From Pseudomonadota bacterium (GTDB taxonomy: Bacteria; Pseudomonadota; Alphaproteobacteria; Rhizobiales; Devosiaceae), in assembly GCA_023428425.1 (NCBI GenBank), contig JAEYYP010000357.1, forward strand, positions 1 to 20,147: a DNA stretch of 20,147 nucleotides, in the 5' to 3' direction. The position numbers and the translations under genes were made by a program. The notes below the pieces were generated by a model. That model was not told the DNA's origin, did not search any database, and saw nothing but the letters and a program-made list of their open reading frames with translations. This document shows positions 14,663 through 20,147 of the stretch, piece after piece (position 1 is the stretch's first letter; every line of letters begins with the position of its first letter).

Positions 14663-15058
14663 TCAGGGGCCGGAACAGGCGACGGGCCAGGTGCCGTGGC
14701 CGGGGATGCGGAGGATGCCGCCCTCGGCGAAGCTGTCGCCCTCGCTGGCGCGGAACAAGCGCAACTGGGCGACCAGCGTCACCATATCCGGTGTGTAGGC
14801 ATCGACCAGTACGCTGTCCGTGGTGGCGAACGCCTGCCCGACCGCTACCGGTTTGCCCGGGCCGTAGGCGACGTCGCTGGCCCACACCTGGTCGCCGACC
14901 GATATGTTGAGCCCGACGATCGACAACGCGTCGAGCGAGCCTGCCAGATAGGAGAACGACGCGGCACCGGCCGCGTCGGAACAGTCGACCCACTCCGTCG
15001 CGAGCGACTGAGTGGAGAGGCCGCAAACCCCGATCGCGATTGCGGCCAGCCGGATCAT
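14663..15058 (-). CDS. Small exported protein with a two-cysteine mature chain, function unknown
   Basis: 131 residues. The signal peptide is MIRLAAIAIGVCGLSTQSLA with likely cleavage after Ala20. The mature part has Cys26 (WVDCSDAAG) near the start and Cys128 (PVACSGP) near the end, which could close a disulfide joining the termini. No membrane helix is seen after the signal. The start codon overlaps the ppiB stop as ATGA (15058-15055), so it is coupled to the cyclophilin. I do not recognise a family. Being produced with peptidyl-prolyl isomerases, it may be a periplasmic folding substrate or helper; that is only a guess. Confidence 0.82.
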   Translation of the reverse strand: MIRLAAIAIGVCGLSTQSLATEWVDCSDAAGAASFSYLAGSLDALSIVGLNISVGDQVWASDVAYGPGKPVAVGQAFATTDSVLVDAYTPDMVTLVAQLRLFRASEGDSFAEGGILRIPGHGTWPVACSGP

Positions 15059-15561
15059 TCAGCGATGTCCGCCGCGACCTTCACCGAGGTCATCGAGTCG
15101 GGATCGCGCACGGGCTCGCCGCGCTTGATCTTGTCGACGTTTACCAAGCCTTCGATCACCTTGCCCCACACCGTGTATTGGCGATCAAGGAAGCGCGCGT
15201 CGTCGAAGACGATGAAGAACTGGCTGTTAGCCGAATTCGGGTCCTGCGCACGGGCCATCGACACCACGCCGCGGGTGTGCGGCTCGGCGTTGAATTCCTG
15301 CTTGAGGTTCGGGTAGCTCGAGCCGCCTATGCCGGCGCGCGAGGTCTCGCCCTTGGCTGCGTTGCCGAACTTGACGTCGCCGGTCTGCGCCATGAAGCCG
15401 TCGATGACGCGGTGGAACACGACGCCGTCATACTGGCCTTCGCGGGCGAGCTTCTTGATGTGCTCGACGTGGCCGGGAGCCAAGTCGGGCCGCATCTCGA
15501 TGACGACCTTGCCCTTGGTGGTCTCGATGACGAGGGTGTTCTCGGGGTCCTTGTAGGCCAT
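15055..15561 (-). CDS. ppiB: Cytoplasmic peptidyl-prolyl cis-trans isomerase (cyclophilin)
   Basis: 168 residues and no signal peptide. Cyclophilin motifs are FHRVIDGFMAQTGD with the catalytic Arg, SQFFIVFDD and the WGKVIEG strand. It catalyses proline isomerisation during protein folding. The ATG has AAGGAG eight bases upstream. It lies 12 bp after the secreted cyclophilin gene and overlaps the next gene by 4 bp. The pair of an exported and a cytoplasmic cyclophilin next to coaD is common in alphaproteobacteria. Confidence 0.95.
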   Translation of the reverse strand: MAYKDPENTLVIETTKGKVVIEMRPDLAPGHVEHIKKLAREGQYDGVVFHRVIDGFMAQTGDVKFGNAAKGETSRAGIGGSSYPNLKQEFNAEPHTRGVVSMARAQDPNSANSQFFIVFDDARFLDRQYTVWGKVIEGLVNVDKIKRGEPVRDPDSMTSVKVAADIAE

Positions 15562-15573
15562 GGATGTGGCTCC

Positions 15574-16152
15574 TTATTCGTACTTGATGGTGGCGGAAAC
15601 GATCTTGTCGGGGTCGATGACAGGCTGGTCGCCCGCGCCCTTCTTGATCTTGTCGACGGCTTCCATGCCCGACACGACGCGGCCCCAGATGGTGTACTGG
15701 CCATCGAGCCATTCGGCCGGCGCGAACATGATGAAGAACTGCGAGTTGGCGCTGTTCGGATCGGCCGTGCGCGCTGCCGCTACGATTCCACGGTCGAACT
15801 TGATGGTGTTGGTGAACTCGGCCGGCAGGTCGGGGAGATTGGAACCACCGGTGCCGGTGCCGGTCGGATCACCGCCCTGGGCCATGAAGCCGTCGATAAC
15901 GCGGTGAAAGACGATGCCGTTGTAGAAGCCCTGGTTGGTCAGCTCGATGACGCGGGCGACGTGCTGGGGAGCGACTTCGGGGAGCAGCTCGATATCGACC
16001 GTGCCGTCCTTCAGTTCGAGGACCCAGTGCGGCTTGCCGCTTTCCTGGGCCATCGAGGCCTGCGGCGCGGCGATGGACATTGCGAAGAAGGCAGCGAGGC
16101 CAGCAACGAGAATGCCGAGGATGACCCCGGCGCGCTTGATTGAACCGTTCAT
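15574..16152 (-). CDS. ppiA: Secreted or membrane-anchored peptidyl-prolyl cis-trans isomerase (cyclophilin)
   Basis: 192 residues. A hydrophobic segment at about 8-30 after MNGSIKR is followed by a possible cleavage at ASMA-QE (about residue 35), so the enzyme works in the periplasm. The cyclophilin core shows VFHRVIDGFMAQGGDP, SQFFIMFAP and WGRVVSGMEAVDKI. A glycine-rich insert GTGTGGSNLPDLPAEF is normal for this group. The ATG overlaps the coaD stop as ATGA (16152-16149), giving translational coupling with coaD. Confidence 0.94.
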   Translation of the reverse strand: MNGSIKRAGVILGILVAGLAAFFAMSIAAPQASMAQESGKPHWVLELKDGTVDIELLPEVAPQHVARVIELTNQGFYNGIVFHRVIDGFMAQGGDPTGTGTGGSNLPDLPAEFTNTIKFDRGIVAAARTADPNSANSQFFIMFAPAEWLDGQYTIWGRVVSGMEAVDKIKKGAGDQPVIDPDKIVSATIKYE

Positions 16153-16640
16153 GCTTTGTTGAGCGCCTTGATGACGAGAGGAGGTACGAAGGCGCTGATG
16201 TCGCCGCCGAGGTCGGCGATCTGGCGCACCAGCGTGGCGGAGATGTGACGGACAGGCGGTGACGACGGCAGGAACACCGTCTGGATGTCGGGCGCCATCT
16301 GCGCGTTCATCCCCACCATCTGCATCTCGTAGTTGTAGTCTGTCGTGTCGCGCAGCCCGCGGATGACCAGCCTGGCGCCCGCGGCACGGGCGGCATTGAC
16401 CATCAGGCCGGAGAAATCGACATAGGCGAACTCGGTCTCGGTGCGCTTGCCGATCGGCTCGAGCACGGCCTTAAGCAGCGCCAACCGGTCCTCGTGCGAG
16501 AACATCGGCCGCTTGGTATGATGCGTGCCAACCGCAATCACCAGCTTGTCGACCAGCTTGCAGGCGCGCTCGATCACATCGAGGTGGCCATTCGTCAGCG
16601 GATCGAATGAGCCGGGGTAGAAGCCGACCAGTCTCGTCAT
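16149..16640 (-). CDS. coaD: Phosphopantetheine adenylyltransferase
   Basis: 163 residues from the ATG at 16640 (GGAGGG nine bases upstream); a TTG seven codons earlier was rejected. It makes dephospho-CoA from 4'-phosphopantetheine and ATP, the fourth step of CoA synthesis. The nucleotidyltransferase TNGH motif is in GFYPGSFDPLTNGHLDV. RGLRDTTDYNYEMQM and the C-terminal RHISATLVRQIADLGGD complete the active site. The latter reads IS-A-T where many homologs have IS-S-T or IS-S-S, a small change of unknown meaning. It is the first gene of the operon with ppiA, ppiB and queA. Confidence 0.97.
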   Translation of the reverse strand: MTRLVGFYPGSFDPLTNGHLDVIERACKLVDKLVIAVGTHHTKRPMFSHEDRLALLKAVLEPIGKRTETEFAYVDFSGLMVNAARAAGARLVIRGLRDTTDYNYEMQMVGMNAQMAPDIQTVFLPSSPPVRHISATLVRQIADLGGDISAFVPPLVIKALNKA

Positions 16641-16747
16641 CCCGACGCGCCCTCCGTTCAAAGTGGCGGGTTTGTGTCACGGCATCGCGGGCATGGCAAG
16701 CGCGACAGGCCTTGCGCGGCGCCTCGAAACCGGCGAAGGGCTTTGGG
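16641..16747. promoter_or_regulatory. Divergent intergenic region between coaD and the HI0933-family gene
   Basis: 107 bp that must carry promoters for the coaD operon (minus) and probably the flavoprotein (plus). I see ribosome binding sites at both ends (GGAGGG on the minus strand, GAAGGG on the plus strand) but no convincing -35/-10 pair. Confidence 0.3.
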
Positions 16748-17947
16748 ATGACCTCCACACACTACGACACCATCATCCTCGGCGCCGGCGCGGCGGGTAT
16801 GATGGCCGGCATCGAAGCCGGCAAGCGCGGACGCAAGGTACAGGTGCTCGACCATGCCGATGCGCCGGGCGAGAAGATCCGCATCTCGGGCGGTGGACGC
16901 TGCAACTTCACCAACGTCAACGCGACCGTAAAAGCGGGCCGCGACCGCTTCATCAGCCAGAACCCGCGTTTTGCGCTCTCCGCTCTGGCGCGCTATACGC
17001 CGGATCACTTCATCGGCCTCGTCGATGCCTACGGCATCAGCTTTCATGAAAAGACACTGGGCCAGCTCTTCTGCGATGGCTCGAGCGCGCAGATCGTCAA
17101 CCTGCTGGTGACCGAGTTGCGGAAGGCCAAGGCCGAGCTGCAGCTTTCGACCGAGATCACCGGCGTAGGCCATGCCGATGGACGCTTCACGGTCGAGACC
17201 ACCAAGGGCGACTATTCCGGGCAGAGCCTGGTGGTCGCGACTGGCGGCAAGTCGATCCCGAAGATGGGAGCGACGGGCTATGCCTATCAGCTTGCGACGC
17301 AGTTCGGGCTGAAAGTGACGGAGACCCGCCCTGCCCTCGTGCCGCTGACCTTCGAGCCGCGGATCCTGGAGCGGCTTGCACCGCTTTCCGGCATTGCGGT
17401 CGACCCCACGCGCATCTCGGTCGGCAAACGCAGCTTCGAGGAAGCGATGCTGTTCACGCATCGGGGGTTGAGCGGTCCGGCGATCCTACAGATTTCGAGC
17501 TACTGGCGCGAGGGCGACGCCATCGTGATCGACCTGTTCCCGAATGGCGACCTCGCGGAGATCCTGCGCAAGGCGCGAGCGGAAACGCCGAAGCTGCACC
17601 TGCAGACGGTGCTCTCGCACCACTTGTCCAAGCGGCTTGCGCAGATGCTGGCCGAGGATATCGGCATCCAGAACATGATGGGCGATGTGTCCGACAAGTC
17701 GTTCGCGAAGGTGGAAGACGCGCTCCGACGGTGGACGATCAAGCCGACGGGCTCGGAGGGATATCGAACGGCCGAGGTGACGCTGGGCGGCATCGATACC
17801 GACGGACTCGATTCGAACACGCTCGCGGCGCGGACGGTGCCGGGGCTGTATTTCGTCGGCGAGGCGGTGGACGTGACCGGCTGGCTCGGCGGTTACAACT
17901 TCCAATGGGCCTGGGCGAGCGGGTGGGCGGCTGGGCAGGTCGCTTAG
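16748..17947 (+). CDS. HI0933/YhiN-family NAD(P)/FAD-dependent oxidoreductase
   Basis: 399 residues from the ATG at 16748 (GAAGGG upstream); the longer frame to 16607 overlaps coaD and was rejected. The dinucleotide-binding GAGAAG is at 12-17. The family signature EKIRISGGGRCNFTN is at about 42-56, and the C-terminal FAD signature is YFVGEAVDVTGWLGGYNFQW. Related BaiN-type proteins reduce steroid or other substrates, but for most members the reaction is unknown. The gene is cytoplasmic, divergent from coaD, and followed after 77 bp by another plus-strand oxidoreductase. Confidence 0.93.
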   Translation: MTSTHYDTIILGAGAAGMMAGIEAGKRGRKVQVLDHADAPGEKIRISGGGRCNFTNVNATVKAGRDRFISQNPRFALSALARYTPDHFIGLVDAYGISFHEKTLGQLFCDGSSAQIVNLLVTELRKAKAELQLSTEITGVGHADGRFTVETTKGDYSGQSLVVATGGKSIPKMGATGYAYQLATQFGLKVTETRPALVPLTFEPRILERLAPLSGIAVDPTRISVGKRSFEEAMLFTHRGLSGPAILQISSYWREGDAIVIDLFPNGDLAEILRKARAETPKLHLQTVLSHHLSKRLAQMLAEDIGIQNMMGDVSDKSFAKVEDALRRWTIKPTGSEGYRTAEVTLGGIDTDGLDSNTLAARTVPGLYFVGEAVDVTGWLGGYNFQWAWASGWAAGQVA

Positions 17948-18024
17948 GCCGCAACCTATGACGAACTCGACTTGAACTGCCTGGGCCGCTACCACTCTGC
18001 CGCGTCAAACGGAGGAGTTGTGAG

Positions 18025-19038
18025 ATGGCCGAGAACAAAGTCAGGTGGGGAATTCTCTCCACCGCCAATATCGGGCTCAAGAAGGTCACCCCGGCGATCC
18101 TCAAGTCGCCACTGAGCGAGGTGGTGGCGGTTGCGTCCCGCGACGCCTCGAAGGCCGAAGCCTACATCGCGGAGCTCGGGCTCGGCGGCAAGGCACGGGC
18201 CTATGGCAGCTACGAAGAGCTGTTCGCCGACCCGAACATCGATGCGATCTACAACCCGCTGCCCAATCACCTGCATGTGCCGATGACGCTGGCAGCCGCG
18301 AAGGCCGGCAAACACGTGCTCTGCGAGAAACCGATCGCCATCAACGCGAAAGAAGCCGAGCAACTGCGGCAGATCCCTGCCGGTATCAAGTTCTATGAAG
18401 CCTTCATGGTGCGCTTCCATCCGCAATGGGCCCGGGCCCGCGAGATCATCCGATCGGGCGAACTCGGCGAGTTGCGTGCCGTGCGCGGCACCTTCACCTA
18501 CTACCTGATTGACCCGACAAATGTCCGCAACCAGGTCGATATTGGCGGCGGCGGCATCTACGACATCGGCTGCTACCCTATCACCGCTTCGCGCTTCATG
18601 TTCGATGCCGAGCCGCTGCGCGCGGTGTCTCTGGTCGACCGCGACCCGGTAATGAATACCGACCGGCTGGCGTCGGTGATGATGGATTTCGGCGGCGGCA
18701 GGCAGGCGAGCTTCATCTGCTCGACGCAGACCAATCTCGGCCAGTCACTAGAGGTGCTGGGCACCAAGGGCCGGATGCAACTGCTGGTGCCGTTCACCCC
18801 GAACCCGGACTCGCCGACCGCCATTCTCGTCGATCGCGACTGGGACGTGAGCGGCAACTATGCACGTCGCGAAGTGATCCCGCCGGTCGACCAGTACACC
18901 GAGCAGGCCAACGCCTTCTGCCGCGCCATCCTCGACGACAAGCCACTCGAGTGGGGCGTGGAGGATGCGATCAAGACGATGCGCGTCATCGATGCGGTGT
19001 ACGAGAGCGAGAAGACCGGGGCCTGGGCCGCGGTATGA
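18025..19038 (+). CDS. Gfo/Idh/MocA-family NAD(P)-dependent oxidoreductase
   Basis: 337 residues with a strong GGAGGAG site before the ATG. N-terminal Rossmann fold GILSTANIG (9-17), YNPLPNHLH, and the family signature EKP at 101-103 (HVLCEKPIAIN). The C-terminal domain has GGGGIYDIGCYPI with the conserved Asp and Gly of the substrate side. This subgroup resembles glucose-fructose oxidoreductase, D-xylose dehydrogenase or anhydrofructose reductase; the sugar or polyol used cannot be read off. It has no secretion signal. It could be co-transcribed with the flavoprotein upstream. Confidence 0.93.
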   Translation: MAENKVRWGILSTANIGLKKVTPAILKSPLSEVVAVASRDASKAEAYIAELGLGGKARAYGSYEELFADPNIDAIYNPLPNHLHVPMTLAAAKAGKHVLCEKPIAINAKEAEQLRQIPAGIKFYEAFMVRFHPQWARAREIIRSGELGELRAVRGTFTYYLIDPTNVRNQVDIGGGGIYDIGCYPITASRFMFDAEPLRAVSLVDRDPVMNTDRLASVMMDFGGGRQASFICSTQTNLGQSLEVLGTKGRMQLLVPFTPNPDSPTAILVDRDWDVSGNYARREVIPPVDQYTEQANAFCRAILDDKPLEWGVEDAIKTMRVIDAVYESEKTGAWAAV

Positions 19039-19148
19039 GCAAGCCCTGACGCTGATGCATGGCTGGCGCTGAAGGGCGCCGGCCAATCTTGCGTTGTTAC
19101 TGGCGACGTGGAAGAGCACGGGCCCTGCCCCTGCTCTACCGGTCTCAC

Positions 19149-20030
19149 ATGTCCGCCCGTGACCTCATCCTTGCCCTCTTCGTCGTGACGGTGTGGGGGC
19201 TCAACTTTGTTGCCATCCGTTGGGGTGTGGACGAAGTCGCGCCCCTGCTCATGACGGCCCTGCGCTACGCGCTCGCGGCGTTGCCTGCCGTCTTCTTCGT
19301 CCGCCGTCCAGCCGTCAGCTGGCGCATCATGATCGGCTACGGTCTTGCGATCGGCGTCGCGCAGTTCGGGCTGCTGTTCGTCTCGATCAAGCTCGGCATG
19401 CCGGCCGGCTTGAGTTCGCTGGTGATGCAGCTGCAGGCGTTCTTCACCATCGCACTGGCGGTTTTCTTCCTCGGTGAGCGTCCAAAGCCGGTGCAGTGGC
19501 TGGGTGCCGCGGTGGCCTTCACCGGAATCGGTGCAATTGCGCTCGAGCGCATTGATGGTGCGGCGCTGGTGCCTCTGCTGATGACCATCGCGGCCGCCTT
19601 CTTCTGGGGGGTCGGCAATATCGTCACGAAGCGGGCTGGGAAGATCGACATGCTTGGCTTTGTCGTCTGGTCATCGCTCGTACCGCCGCTGCCGCTGCTG
19701 GCTTTGTCGCTGCTGTTCGAGGGACCGAGGGCAATTCCGGCAGCGCTGCACGACCTAACGCTGCTGGGGGCAGGCTCGCTGCTCTTCATCGCGTATGCCG
19801 CAACGCTCTTCGGCTATGGCACCTGGAGCATGCTGCTGTCGCGCTACCCCGCCGGCCTGGTGGCACCGTTTTCGCTTCTCGTGCCGATCGCCGGCATCGG
19901 TAGCGCTGCGCTGCTGCTGGGGGAGACTGTTTCAGGGATCGAGATAGGGGGCAGCGTGCTGGTGTTCGCGGGACTGCTGCTCAACGTCTTCGGGCCCAAG
20001 CTGCTGGCCAGGCCGCATCTGACGCAGTGA
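19149..20030 (+). CDS. EamA-family (drug/metabolite transporter) membrane protein
   Basis: 293 residues from the ATG at 19149, chosen because the first membrane helix begins right after it (ARDLILALFVVTVWGLNFVA); an ATG 30 codons up gives a polar, unlikely lead. Neither start has a clear ribosome binding site. About ten membrane helices are arranged as two EamA repeats: GLNFVAIRWGVDEVAP in the first and the corresponding FFWGVGNIVTKRAG in the second. Such proteins usually export metabolites or amino acids. The downstream hairpin at 20033-20058 separates it from convergent gyrA. Confidence 0.92.
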   Translation: MSARDLILALFVVTVWGLNFVAIRWGVDEVAPLLMTALRYALAALPAVFFVRRPAVSWRIMIGYGLAIGVAQFGLLFVSIKLGMPAGLSSLVMQLQAFFTIALAVFFLGERPKPVQWLGAAVAFTGIGAIALERIDGAALVPLLMTIAAAFFWGVGNIVTKRAGKIDMLGFVVWSSLVPPLPLLALSLLFEGPRAIPAALHDLTLLGAGSLLFIAYAATLFGYGTWSMLLSRYPAGLVAPFSLLVPIAGIGSAALLLGETVSGIEIGGSVLVFAGLLLNVFGPKLLARPHLTQ

Positions 20031-20032
20031 AA

Positions 20033-20058
20033 AGGGGCGCCGAGTACCCGGCGCCCCT
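20033..20058 (-). terminator. Strong intrinsic terminator of gyrA (minus strand)
   Basis: AGGGGCGCCG, a 6-base loop AGTACC, then CGGCGCCCCT: a perfect 10-bp stem. On the minus strand it is followed by TTTTC (complement of the AAAA around 20030-20033), as expected for a Rho-independent terminator 8 bp after the gyrA stop. On the plus strand it may also slow transcription from the transporter gene, but no T-run follows there. Confidence 0.85.
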
Positions 20059-20065
20059 GGTAGGC

Positions 20066-20147
20066 CTACTCTTCGGCCGCGCCGTCCTCGCTCCCCGGCT
20101 CGTCACTCTCCGGCTCGCTGATCCGTTCGACGGAGACCACCTTTTCG
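20066..20147 (-). CDS. gyrA: DNA gyrase subunit A, C-terminal end (cut by window edge)
   Basis: The last 26 codons plus stop (TAG at 20068-20066) are visible. They read EKVVSVERISEPESDEPGSE and end in an acidic tail DGAAEE. The VVSVERI segment followed by an acidic tail is how GyrA proteins of this group end, and gyrA is a usual neighbour of coaD in Hyphomicrobiales. The call rests on this short tail plus context, so it is probable rather than certain. Confidence 0.72.
   Translation of the reverse strand, partial: EKVVSVERISEPESDEPGSEDGAAEE

Noticed and set aside
14649..15026. N-terminal extension of queA up to 15026
   Set aside because: The extra residues are an out-of-frame reading of the exported protein gene; the family start MKVDDFDFEL matches the GTG at 14648.

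Overview
The window is GC-rich bacterial chromosome from an alphaproteobacterium. It is most likely Hyphomicrobiales and perhaps a Devosia-like genus, though the genus is inference from protein style and gene order. The pointers are a pyruvate dehydrogenase E1 split into alpha and beta chains with a lipoyl domain fused to E1-beta, the order eno - ftsB-like - pdhA - pdhB - pdhC - lpdA, and the group coaD - secreted cyclophilin - cytoplasmic cyclophilin - queA near gyrA. It looks like core chromosome: I see no insertion sequence, prophage, CRISPR array, rRNA or tRNA.

Region 1 (1-7703, all minus strand, so transcription runs from high to low coordinates). An FtsB/DivIC-type divisome protein is followed by the pyruvate dehydrogenase operon: pdhA, two small two-helix membrane proteins, pdhB, a cytosine deaminase of the yeast Fcy1 type, pdhC, an SGNH/GDSL hydrolase, lpdA, and the start of a GlsB/YeaQ-type membrane protein cut by the window edge. 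PdhA/B (E1), PdhC (E2) and LpdA (E3) form the complex that turns pyruvate into acetyl-CoA. The other genes are interleaved with very short gaps or overlaps and are probably co-transcribed.

Region 2 (7774-12099, minus strand). This holds a medium-chain dehydrogenase/reductase gene broken by an internal inversion, then enolase, a cysteine-containing protein of unknown function overlapping an NAD-dependent epimerase, and a YaiI/UPF0178 protein. The inversion is the most striking thing in the window. A segment of about 190 bp bounded by an exact 8-bp inverted repeat (7966-7973 and 8157-8164) lies backwards. Flipping it on paper restores a single in-frame 323-residue reductase.

Region 3 (12175-13593). 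A small cysteine-rich lipoprotein (plus), a glyoxalase-fold protein (minus) and an L-2-amino-thiazoline-4-carboxylate hydrolase-family protein (plus).

Region 4 (13599-16640, minus strand). A tight operon coaD - ppiA - ppiB - small exported two-cysteine protein - queA, with two ATGA stop/start overlaps.

Region 5 (16748-20147). Three plus-strand genes (HI0933-family flavoprotein, Gfo/Idh/MocA oxidoreductase, EamA transporter) sit between coaD and the C-terminal end of gyrA, which enters from the right on the minus strand and ends at a strong hairpin terminator. No gene-free stretch exceeds 300 bases; the longest is 162 bp (12973-13134).
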